Notes under the pieces: generated by a model
The model's database searches: none
What the model saw: the letters and a program-made list of their open reading frames with translations, nothing else
Told to the model about the DNA's origin: nothing
Shown: one piece after another, positions 22,750 through 32,803 of the stretch
Numbering within the stretch: position 1 is the stretch's first letter
Layout of the letters: each line of letters opens with the position of its first letter
From: Siniperca chuatsi
Taxonomy: Eukaryota > Chordata > Actinopteri > Centrarchiformes > Sinipercidae
Direction of reading: 5' to 3'
Assembly (NCBI RefSeq): GCF_020085105.1
Contig: NC_058043.1
Coordinates: 15,037,167 to 15,101,166, forward strand
DNA: 64,000 nt
Program-made: the position numbers and the translations under genes

Positions 22750-25116
22750 ATGAGTTCCTTTCCACCTGAGGTGCTGCTTTTCTTAAAACTGATCAGCCTT
22801 GCTTCAGGGCTGCAGTTTGCACCATCATCTTTTTTTTCCCAGGTGCCTTTCCTCACAGTGTGGAACGCCCCCACTGCCAGCTGTCTCTCTCAATATGGCG
22901 TGGACCTCGACTTGGGCATGTTCAGCATCGTCCAGAACCAGAACCAAACCTTTATGGGTGAAAACATAACCATATTTTATGCTGAAAAGCTCGGTCTGTA
23001 TCCCAGGTACTCCAGCCGAGCAGAGGCTGTCAATGGCGGGGTGCCGCAGAACGCCAGTTTTGACGAACACCTCAGAGTCGCCTCTGAAGATATCCGCACC
23101 TGTATCCCTGACAGGGATTTCCAGGGCCTGGCTGTGGTGGACTGGGAGAGCTGGCGACCTGTATGGGAGAGAAACTGGGACAGTAAGCAGGTGTACTGGG
23201 AGGGGTCAAGAGCGCTAGTGAGGTCAAGGCATCCAGACTGGAGCCCTGTGCAAGTAGATGCTGCAGCACGGGTGGAGTTTGAGGATGCTGGGAGGAAATT
23301 CATGGAGGAAACACTGAAACTTGGACAGCAGGAAAGACCAAATGGGCTGTGGGGTTATTATGGTTTTCCCAACTGCTACAACTACTACACTGACAAAAGC
23401 ACAAAGTACACAGGGGAGTGTCCAGCTGTAGAGATAAAGAGAAACGATGAGCTGTCGTGGTTGTGGAACGTCTCCTCTGCTCTTTATCCTGACATCTACC
23501 TCAGCCTCAACCTCCGAGACCTCGGCAGAGAAGTGCTCCTCTACACTCACCACCGCATCCTGGAGGCCATGAGAGCAGGAGCTCAGCAGACTTCATCAAC
23601 ACCACCCGTGTTCCCGTACACTCGCATCGTCTACACATACACGTTAGATTTCCTCTCTCTGGCAAGTAGCGGACATTTGAACTCCATGCACTTCTGGGAT
23701 TGTCATGATCTGGTCTGAATATTCTGCTTACCTCTTGTTTTTTTTTTTTACTCCTGCAGGAGCACCTGGTCTACACCATCGGAGAGAGTGCTGCTTTAGG
23801 ATCTGCAGGCGTAGTGCTTTGGGGCGACCATGCTTTCTCCAAATCTAAGGTACGGTAACTGACCTGTTACCATGCTCACATGGATTGGTTGACAAGGTGA
23901 AGGTCAAGGTGATCTGATCTTCACATTTTGGTTCTAATACTGAGACCACGCACACACTATGCTTCGATACCTACTAGTTTTGTGTTAATGCTCGTTTATG
24001 TTCCTCTTGTAAATCTCTTTATTTACTAGTATTTTGTGAAAACTGTTGGTGGTGATATTCATATATGTATATGGTGATTTATAAGTCACATGTGCAAGCA
24101 ACCTCAGACACCACCCCTGAGGAAGGCAAGATAGCAAAAAAATACATAACATAAAATGTAACATAAACATGAAGCTTGGCATACTGGAGAAGAGCTATGC
24201 AACATGCTTTAATCTTGATGGACTTTAATTGAAGCTCACACTGGTCTGCACGTTCTTAAAGACAATTTAAAAAGGGGTTTGAGAACAGAAACTTGATCCC
24301 TTTCACTGACCTGTATTGTACCAATATGTTTTGGAAGTTTACCTCCTTCCTCAGATTTTTTTTTCTTTGAAACATTTTAAATTGTGTTGTTACTTTCCTG
24401 TTCTTTAGTTCATGCCTTAGAAAATGTTGTCTGGCATTATTCTATATCTCTTTTATTGACGGCAAATCCCATGAAAAGACCAAAACCTCCTACTTACTTC
24501 AGCCCCAAGCTGGTTTGAGCCTACTGAATACATACACCTTTAAACACTAATATATAGTTTCATTATTATTTTTTTTTAAAGGCTAAATAATTTCCTAAAA
24601 CATGCTGTGATGTAAGTCACATTAGTCTTTTTTTCATAATGGTATCAGCTGTCGACCAAATGAGTAATCACCAATATTACATTTGAGCCTGAGTATTAGC
24701 CCATATTTAGTTGTAAAGTTGTGTAAATGCTTTATTGGTAATTCTTGGGAGCATCCCTGTTCTACTGTCTCTTGTTTCTTTCCTACTTTTAGGCCACGTG
24801 TGACGCCATCAAATCCTACATCGACGAGACTCTGGGTTCTTACCTGGTGAACGTCACGTCAGCAGCCACTCTTTGCAGCCAGACCTTGTGTTCCTCTCAG
24901 GGAAGATGCCAGAGGAGGAATCCGAACTCAAGGGCCTACCTCCACCTCGACCCTGCCGTGTGGAAGGTGGTGTCTGAGAGGAAACCAGAGGGGGGGCAGA
25001 ACTACAGAGTTTTAGGACAGATAAGAACACATGAGGTGACGCTCATGAAGTCTATGTTTCAGTGCAAGTGTTACCCGGGGTGGGGTGGTGAGAGCTGCTC
25101 CAAAGCTCAGGGATAA
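22750..25116 (+). CDS. hyal1: Hyaluronidase, HYAL1-like (secreted or lysosomal)
   Basis: Three coding exons: 22750-23661, 23760-23849 (90 bp) and 24793-25116, all phase 0, 441 aa (human HYAL1 435). The start follows an acceptor TCTTTGCAG|GG by two bases. A signal peptide (about residues 1-20) precedes a GH56 domain with the catalytic pair in [11 protein letters not shown] (D131, E133), then [40 protein letters not shown] and [14 protein letters not shown]. The C-terminal EGF-like part ([12 protein letters not shown] to [12 protein letters not shown]) ends soon after, with no hydrophobic tail, so no GPI anchor is expected. The [16 protein letters not shown] block and position next to hyal2 favour HYAL1 over HYAL3, but a fish-specific paralogue is possible. 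The first coding intron appears to use a GC donor (CTG|GCAAGT). Confidence 0.88.
23662..23759 (+). other. hyal1: 98-bp GC-AG intron of the hyal1-like gene
   Basis: Alignment to hyal2 places the exon end after LDFLSL and the next exon at [10 protein letters not shown] without gap. The donor there reads CTG|GCAAGTAG and the acceptor CTCCTGCAG|GAG. GC donors normally keep the AAGT extension, as here. An in-frame GT (CTG|GTCTGA, 23713) would add 17 residues and is a weak site. Confidence 0.75.
23850..24792 (+). other. hyal1: hyal1-like coding intron 2
   Basis: A 943-bp intron from AAG|GTACGG to CTACTTTTAG|GCC. No extra exon or clear mobile element is recognised. Confidence 0.85.
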
Positions 25117-25350
25117 ATTACTTTTCTTGAGGGAGGTAATCCAGTGACAGTATTGGACTGATAAATAATGGTAAAGTTTGTAAAACGTGTGAAAGTGAAC
25201 CACTCCAGAGGCAGAATGGAGCTACACGAGTGCATGTGGTCTCCTGAGAATGGAAATTTGTGTTTTCTTAATGAATTACTTTTGTAATTTTCCTTAATTT
25301 ACATGGGAGATAATGTTGCAGTTTTTTAAATAAATCCCCATTTATCAATG
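25117..25350 (+). other. hyal1: hyal1-like 3' UTR with poly(A) signal
   Basis: The first AATAAA is at 25329-25334, with another AATAAA-containing site near 25386. The transcript probably ends near 25350-25410. Confidence 0.65.
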
Positions 25351-25591
25351 TATGCAGACTAAAGTTTACATTCCATTATGTGTTATAATAAATTAAGAAT
25401 GTGTTGTTTAATGACATAAAATGTGTCAAATCTTTTTACCATTTGAGTTCCAGAAATCAGCCTAAAACTGTCTATGAGAAGAGTCATCCTTCTTAAAGTC
25501 ATCCTTCACTCAAAAAATGTGTCTTTTGCTTGTTGTTCCTTCACTTGGATGTTTAAGCTTCACTGTGCAGAATGATTTATGTGCAGAGTTT

Positions 25592-25796
25592 GACACTAAA
25601 AGGGTGGACGGTGTAGTCCCTCATTCGTCCAGGAGTGTTCTATCGTAGAAAAGGTTTTCAGTCGTAGTCATCTGACGTTTCAAGACGTCATTCTCAATTG
25701 AGAATGACTTCCGGATGAGAGCCGAAAACGTCTTGATTCTGAAAACAGTGTCCAGATGACTACGACTGAAACCTTTTCTACGACACTAAAAGGGTG
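25592..25796. mobile_element. Foldback SINE-like retroposon with 15-bp target duplication
   Basis: The 15-bp direct repeat GACACTAAAAGGGTG (25592-25606 and 25782-25796) flanks a 175-bp insert. Within the insert 25643-25783 is a long palindrome: outer arms TCGTAGAAAAGG..CATCTG and its inverse CAGATGACTACG..TCTACGA, with a perfect centre ATTCTCAATTGAGAAT. The right arm equals the repeat at 203-290 in inverse. A 15-bp duplication fits target-primed insertion rather than cut-and-paste. No protein is encoded. Confidence 0.8.
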
Positions 25797-26306
25797 CTTT
25801 CACATTCAAAGAGGCAAAGTTTGTCTGTGCTCACCTTAAATCCGAGTTTAACACATGTATGTACGAGCAGGATTTTGGGACATCACAACTAGTTTGGAGG
25901 CTAATCGTGTTTCACCATGCAATTTACACAAGTGTGATGTGGAAACTTGAAGCTTCCAGTGCACATACACTGTGAATGGGCTTTTAAGTGAAGTAGGAGA
26001 CATCTTGTGTCCAACTTTTGAAATTAACAATATTTGCATATTCATTGAGTCTGGATTTGTCAATGAGGGAGAAGGAGTAGAGGTAATTTTAAGAAGTTAA
26101 CTGAACTTTTTTTGAGGAAGAATCATATCAGACACAAATTATTATTCAAAGTGTAGAAGTAATAGTAAAGTAATAGTCTTCTGTCTTAAAACATGTCTGG
26201 AGGGTGTCTTTAATGTCAATTGTAATGACATTATGTTGGGATTTTAGTTTTCAAGTAAACACCACTTAATTTGGTAAAAATATTTTCATGCTGAGGCCAA
26301 GACAAC

Positions 26307-26926
26307 CGGTGGTGGAAAGTAACATTTACTCAGGTACTGTTCTTAAGTATAGTTTTGTAGTACTTATAGTTGTATTACCACTTTATGCCACTTTAAACTT
26401 CAAACATTAAACATATTTCAGCTGGAGATATTGTACTTTTTAATCTACTACATTTATTTGACAGTTAAAGTTACTAGTCACTTGACAGATTAGAGTTTTT
26501 TTTCACACAAAGCATGTAATCAATAAAATATGATAAAAGTGGCTTCACGTTGACCATAAACACATTAAAAAGCTGCTTACAAATTTATACATTAGTGAAA
26601 ATAATCAGATAATATAATATTTTAGTGGAAACAAACTATATTAAGGGGTCATTCTGCATTATGTGTACTTTTACTTTTGATACTTTAAGTACATTTGGCT
26701 AATAATACTTTTGTACTGTTATTTAAGTAACATTTTGAATGCAGGACACATATAATGCAGTATTTTTATGGTGTGGCATTGCTACTTTTAATTTAATTCA
26801 ATTCAATTCAATTTTATTTATATAGTGCCAATTCATAACAGAAGTTATCTCATTGCACTTTTCCTATAGAGCATGTCTAGACTGTACTTTACTAAGGTAA
26901 AGGATCTGAATACTTCTTCCACCACT
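26307..26926. mobile_element. hAT-like non-autonomous element with nested retroposon tail
   Basis: It begins CGGTGGTGGAAAGTAACATT and ends ATACTTCTTCCACCACT. Internal blocks (TATTGTACTTTTTAATCTACT, TTTTACTTTTGATACTTTAA) are shared with the other hAT-like copies in this window. The interval 26790-26887 is a foreign insertion. Confidence 0.8.
26790..26887 (-). mobile_element. 3' tail of a SINE/LINE nested in the hAT-like element
   Basis: On the minus strand it ends in ATATAAATAAAATTGAATTG followed by ATTGA repeats, a 3' tail style like that at 61530-61566. The body contains AGTGCAATGAGATAACTTC. Only the 3' end is present, consistent with 5' truncation. Confidence 0.6.
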
Positions 26927-28384
26927 CTCTGGAGGGGATCTTTTGAAATAACATTACGTTGGGACTTTAGTTAGTTTAGACCTAATTTCCCATAATTTAA
27001 ATGCTGCTGCTTTCATTTAAAATATTTGTGTGAGGGTTTATGACCAGCAGGTGGTGCTGTGGGACAGTTAACTGGGTGAACTGCACGAGGCATCAAGGTC
27101 AGAGCTTTAGGCCTTAGTAATCACAAGAAGAGTCAAATGACTGTAGAGGGAAAAAGCATATTTGACTCAGTATGTCAGACTGATAACATTTTACTCCAAC
27201 TCAGCAGCTGAAGTGTTCATGATGAATTAAACCCCCTATAACAGAACCAACGACAGTATAAGGTGACCTTGATTGATTTACAAGTGGCATGTGCTATTTG
27301 TCTTATCTGATAGCCACTGTTGCTCTAAACTGGTGTCGTTGATAGTAATTTCCCTCCTCTGTCCCCGTGAGGATCGGCAGACTGGAAGAACAGAGTCCCA
27401 CGAGAACCTGCTGTTTCTTACTTCCGGCTTTATCATTACTGGCTGGATTTTGAGGAAATGAGGAGGAGATAGACGCTTTTCTTGAAAGCTGTGGAGACAT
27501 ATCTACAGCCAGTGTGCTTTTTAAAAATAAATGTGGTCAAATTGAGGACAAAATTCTATGTCTCCTAAAACACTGTATTTACCTGTAGTTACTTGATAAT
27601 GGCAGGAAAAAACACAACAAGGCTCTCATATTGATTGACATTCAATGCTGCTTGTCAGTCTGTTCATTATTATTATTTTCTTCACCGGGGCAGCCTAAAA
27701 TCCACTCCTTCTGTCCAAATACAGAGAGGGAATTATACTAATGCAGTGTTATTTTAATAGGCTTGGATTTATTAAAGTTTATTTTGTTTTCAATATAAAA
27801 ATATATATTCAAAATGCAATGTTATAGTTGAACTTTTTATGCATATTTAGACCGTGAACATTCAAGAAAAACTTGCAACAGTTTCAGACCTCAAATGCGG
27901 TTTTATTTGGTATAACACAGTGAATTTTAACACATTACGTGCAGCCTTTTTTAAATGATTTCACAAACTTTCAATGTAATAACTGACTGTACATGAAAAT
28001 GAGCCACACTGATCTGTTTATCTGGTTTGAGTGGTCCTCTCTTTTTCCTCCTCTGTCAGTTCTGGCAGGCCCTCTTATTTCTCTATCGTCTCATCTCTGC
28101 ATTTCTCCATTTTGGTGTCTCGCTCTGTCACCCCTCCATGGTCACGTCTCCCCTTTCCCTGCTGCTCGGTCTAGAGATCGTCTCGCTTGCTCTTGGTTTA
28201 ATAACTGTTTTGTCACGCTCTGTGTCTTTGTCCTTCAGAGGAGTCGACTCTATGATCAGGTTTCTTAAAGATCTGATGCACACTTGTTTACATGATTTAT
28301 GTGCGTAGATGTCACCAAAGCCGTGGTGGTGTGCATTAATCAGGCTATTCAATGCAGTATGGTCCTCCCTAAAAGTTTGGCTTA
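26927..28384. other. Non-coding stretch
   Basis: No gene is recognised. A CTCF-core-like 15-mer CCAGCAGGTGGTGCT is at 27044-27058. Open frames at 27273-27500 and 27993-28415 overlap on both strands and lack family features. Confidence 0.4.
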
Positions 28385-28555
28385 AAGGAATCATTTGGCA
28401 TTTTGGGAAATGCACTTATTTGCTTTCTTGCTGAGAGTTAGATACGAAGATTGATACCATTCTCGTATCTGTGTGCTAAATTTGAAACTTAGCTTAGCAC
28501 AAAGACTGGAAACAGGGGGAAACTGCTAGTTTGGCTCTGTCCAAAGGTAAATAAA
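28385..28555 (+). repeat. Dispersed repeat, same family as 12275-12592
   Basis: It contains ATTTTGGGAAATGCACTTAT, CTTGCTGAGAGTTAGATACG, AGCACAAAGACTGGAAACAG and GGCTCTGTCCAAAGGTAA in the normal order of this fish repeat, without the extra inverted arm found in the 12.3-kb copy. Confidence 0.7.
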
Positions 28556-28567
28556 ATAGTAATGTGA

Positions 28568-28860
28568 TGCTGTTATTGAGCCACAAAGTCCGCAGAAGGA
28601 GGAGGTTGGGGTGGATGGATGGGTCAACAAAATGTTGGATTTTGGGAGATCGCTGTTTGTTTCCTGTTTCCTATCAGTCAATGCTGGTTTTTAACCATGA
28701 CCGTGATCATTCCCTAACTGTAACCAAGTGGTTATTATTGTAACCATGACAACAAAGGTCCCCTAACCTTAACAAAATTGTTGTTTTGCCCAACAATGAT
28801 CTCTCCTTAACCCTAACCAAGTGGTTTTTGTGCCTAAACCTAAATATACGCTTATATGTG
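28568..28860 (+). repeat. Dispersed repeat with TAACCAAGTGG motifs
   Basis: 28568-28712 matches 44563-44712 in reverse complement (shared GGATGGATGGGTCAACAAAA and TTTCCTGTTTCCTA). It continues into CCTAACTGTAACCAAGTGG and CCCTAACCAAGTGGTTTTTG, a fish repeat style that only superficially resembles telomere repeat. Confidence 0.65.
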
Positions 28861-30640
28861 TTGTTCTGGAGGGCACGAACCAGATACGTATATTATTGTT
28901 TTATTTGGAGGACTTGTTGATTTCATCTGTACAAAAGCCAAAGTGGGGAAATGATAAGTTGTGGTTTTACTTGGGGTTATGTGCCGGACTATTTCTTGGT
29001 TGGGAGCAGTGACTTCTGGGAGCGTCCGCTGGTTTTTGTACAGATTAAACAAATCTTTGGACAAATCCAGGTTAGCTGTTTCCAGTCGTTGTCCCAAAAT
29101 GTTGAACTGTTAATGAAAACAGTCAGAAACATTCAGCTTTTTAAGTAAAAATGATAATTTATATGCATTTGTGGAATGGTCAACAGCACCTTGTGAATGA
29201 GTTGGAATTATATGCCACTATTTCACACTAAAAGCAATTGATTGTGAGTGAGTGGGCTTTAAAAACTGATGGAAAGGGGCCAGTGAATCACCTTTTATCA
29301 CATCTCCATGTAAGTAAATGAAATCAGAGCAGGGAATCTGAGACATGAAATGAAAAGCCAAAAAAGGCGGTGTGTGACAGAGGTCACAGCGTCCTATTTC
29401 TTAGGAGATGGCGCTCTGATATCTCTGCACTTAGAGGCTGTTTGTCGACTGGCAGAATCACAGCCATTGGCAGCCAGACCACATCCTCCAGTAGTGGCTG
29501 CATGGCTAGATGCAGTCAAGCTGATGGTGATCAATGTCTTTGCACATAAATTGAAAAAACTGATCATTGTGTGTCTTTTGCGTCCCTGTGTATGAAGTGT
29601 AATGTGTGTGTTTGTGTGTGTGTGTTATTGCTGTTGAGGATTTGCTTTCTCTGCTGTATGCCTTCTGATGAGAGGTGACCTGACAGACTGTCCCATGTGA
29701 CTTATCCTGTGACGGGCAGTACTGTGCTCAACCCCAAACCCCCCACCGGCCCTGCAAGACCCCATCAGAGCTCAGACAATACCATTTAAGAGCAAAAAGA
29801 AAACTCACATTCACACACTTACTATAAAAAGATGGCTGCTGCCAAAGTCACACAATAACAGTGTGTGTGTGTGTGCCCGGGAGCCATTCAAGTGGAAAAT
29901 TACACTGCCCAATCAATCGCTAATAGAAAGTCTTTCCCCTGGTAGCGGCCAATCAAAAACTCACAGTGTGCCTTCTTCTTTAAAAAAAAGCAGCCAATCA
30001 GTTGCTCACAATGCTTGTCGTTGTCATGTTGATCCTGATGAAATGTAATTATTCTCAGTTTTCATGGACCCATATTGATGACAGTGGGCAGTGCCGGATG
30101 ATGAGAATAAATAAATGCAAGCTAATAAGAAAATAACTAAGGAAATGGAAAGAGAATAAGCGTTTTTTCCAACCCTGACGCCCTTTCAGCTTGTAATTAA
30201 TTCAAATATGATTTTTTTTCTCTGCAAGCATATAATCTATTTCAGCATTTTTCTCATTCATTTTATAGGATTTGATCTTGGCTCATTTGAATAAACATTT
30301 TTGCTCCATATTAGTCTGGGTAATGAAGTGGATCTCGGAAGAAAAATGCTTTTGTTATGAGAGTGGAGACTGCTGTGGCACTAAGGAGAGTCACACTGGT
30401 CACCTCAGCAGGGAAATTGCTGATTGGATACCAGATTCAATCTAATGCACAATACCAATAATGATTTGTCATTTTGTTTGACAAAGTTTGAATGTCAAGA
30501 GTGATGAGCAGGGTGTTTTTGAAAATGGGAATACACAAAGCACCATAGATCCCAGTCTCCATGTTGGGTTGTAGAGTAGAAGTTACCACAAAAAATCTTA
30601 GATTGTATCAACAACAGAGTTTGTCTTGTGGTTGTTGACG
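28861..30640. other. Non-coding stretch with a CCAAT cluster
   Basis: No coding exon is recognised. Three forward CCAAT boxes occur at 29909, 29949 and 29994, two of them followed by related words (AATCAAAAACTCACAGTG and AATCAGTTGCTCACAATG). They could mark a promoter of a non-coding transcript, but nothing else supports one. Confidence 0.35.
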
Positions 30641-30644
30641 TTAG

Positions 30645-30658
30645 TAACACTTTATTTT

Positions 30659-30717
<59 letters not shown>

Positions 30718-31015
30718 TTGTACACATTTAATAAATGGTTTATAACACACTATAATATCGTTGTATGCACATATAAGTGTTTAAATGTATTTGTCAACAT
30801 CTATAACTCTTCCTGTGGTCACCGGTAAGTGAAGGCTGGTGTATAAACAGATAATGAATGACTATAAAGTAAAACACAGTTGTAATAATATAAATTATGT
30901 CTTTATGGGAGAAGTTATAACTGTTGACAAATACTGCACATTAACACACACTAAAATGTTATAAATGTTATATCTGTTTACAACTACATTACAGTGTGTT
31001 TTAAACCATTTATTT
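30645..31015. mobile_element. Foldback MITE with (TA)n expansion
   Basis: It starts TAACACTTTATTTTAA, a common fish MITE end, followed by a 55-bp (TA)n (30662-30716). Nested inverted repeats follow: AATAAATGGTTTATAACACAC (30730) against GTGTGTTTTAAACCATTTATT (about 30992), and TATTTGTCAACATC..TAACTC (30789) against GAAGTTATAACTGTTGACAAA (about 30910). Confidence 0.65.
30662..30716. repeat. (TA)n microsatellite
   Basis: A 55-bp uninterrupted TA tract inside the MITE at 30645-31015. Confidence 0.92.
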
Positions 31016-32530
31016 GGGATGAACTGAATTTTCACTGTTTGCCCTGTTCAGCATCATTTAGGCCTATACAGTTAAAAGTACTGTTTAACCAAATCCTGGC
31101 AAATGTTTTCAGAGTCGTGATGACTTAGCACCCGCACACTGACACATGTGTGCATACACAAAGAAATCAGAGACAGTGAGAATATTGTTGTTTTTATAGT
31201 ATTTTTGAGAGTGAGATTAAACTTGAAAGAGCTGAGATGAAGCTGAAAAAAAAGAACAAACTTACCTTTCTACTAGACGTAATCTTTTTTTTAATTTTTA
31301 TTTATAATGTGCTGAAGTGATTGACTTCTTATCATATTTCTGATTTCACTTTTGAAAACACAGTTCCTACATTTTCAGGAAGAGAGCAAGAAAAAAACTT
31401 GTCTCTGCAACAAAAAAAAGCACAGATGTTAGTTTTATAGATGATTTCACTTCTTTATACTATTAAATGTATGAATAAGGTCAACAAAGCTGTACAACAG
31501 TCATCTCCTGCCTTTGGAAAGCACTCTGGTCTCTGATGATCACGGAGCAAACGTCGGAACCTAAAATACATAAAGGCGGAATGTGATTTAATGGGATTTA
31601 TAACTCCTATTTCACTATCTTAATCGACTGTCTGTTCCTCCTATTTTGATTTATCCACTTTTATTATAAACAACTTGAGTAGGCCTATGGAGCCCATGCA
31701 CGCACTCACACAGCAAGGAAACACACTTATATGAATTCAAGACTAGTCTGCAGGAATCAGGGATTGCTGGGTCTCAACACAAATGTCATGGTAAGTCGTA
31801 ACCTTTACTGGAGCACGTTATCTGCTCTGATAGCGTAGCCGGGGCTGGGACGAGGACCAACGCGATGCGATTGGATTTGAAAGGTCCCTATTCAAGTGAT
31901 GCCCACCGGCTATCTTGCCTCCACAGTTCAGCAACACCAGCACGATACGGCACGTTGCAAAGTTTTAAGGATCTGATCTGTCCCTCTGTATCTGCATCTC
32001 CCTGCCCTCAATTAATCAGCTATGGCTGAAGAATAGGAGCTGGGTCATTCTGTGTTGGAGAGGATATAAGATGTGAAGAAACATGACACAGAACGAGATC
32101 ATAATGAAAAGAAATTTGACATGTCTCAGCTGCTCTTTCTTGATTTTAGCCTAAATGGTAGGAGAGTAGGATGTGAGAGAAAGAAAAGAGGGTAGGCGGT
32201 GTTGGAGGCAGATGTGTTTTCAGAAGTGCTGACATGTGTATCTGTCATATGGGTCATGAGTTATGAAACTGACAATGCCAGCTCCTTGCTTAAACCACAG
32301 AGATCAGAGGATGTCCTTGATGTCAGCTTGGATAGACAAATGGAGATATGCATTACATAAACCATGTTGTGTTTTTAAAAAAGGCAGCTGCAGGGATGTT
32401 TTTTCTTCCATATTAACTATTTTTCTCTCTTAACTCCATCTTCATCCATCTTCACACAGATAATTAGGTAGACTAAAGTAAGGATTGCAAAAAGAATTAA
32501 TTTATAGTCATGTTCTGTTAACACTGTGAC
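31016..32530. other. Non-coding stretch
   Basis: No gene, RNA gene or clear repeat is recognised. Confidence 0.35.
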
Positions 32531-32539
32531 CTACTTTAA

Positions 32540-32660
32540 CTTTATTGTCCTCAAAGGGGAATTTGTCTTGCAGCCAGGAGAAACACAGAACACACAGATA
32601 CTTAACATAAAACAACAACATAACAACATGATAAAAAACATAAAACATATAATAACAAGT
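32540..32660 (-). mobile_element. 3' tail of a LINE, minus orientation
   Basis: On the minus strand it reads ATTCCCCTTTGAGGACAATAAAG, the same tail style as TTTCCCCTCGGGGATCAATAAAG at 43600-43627. Only the 3' end is present. Confidence 0.55.
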
Positions 32661-32699
32661 TATGAGGCACAGTGAAAGTTGAGTGAAATGTACAAAATG

Positions 32700-32803
32700 T
32701 CATGGAAATCCATTCAATAGTCGTTGAGATATTGGTGGACTAATAGCTCGACTAACCAGCTGTCATTGCCATCACGGGAGCCACGTCACTAGCATGGCTA
32801 AAA
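32700..32803 (+). repeat. Fragment of the dispersed repeat also at 51041-51564
   Basis: CATGGAAATCCATTCAATAG, TCGTTGAGATATTGGTGGAC and the terminal AGCATGGCTAAAAA match the right part of the 51-kb element. Confidence 0.6.

Noticed and set aside
22977..23303. Possible antisense gene in the hyal1-like exon
   Set aside because: No family similarity; composition explained by the sense codons.
23072..23553. Minus-strand frames of 65-109 aa over the hyal1-like gene
   Set aside because: Shadows of the real exon.
28705..28860. Interstitial telomere repeat
   Set aside because: Only isolated CCCTAACC words inside a dispersed repeat; no (TTAGGG)n array.
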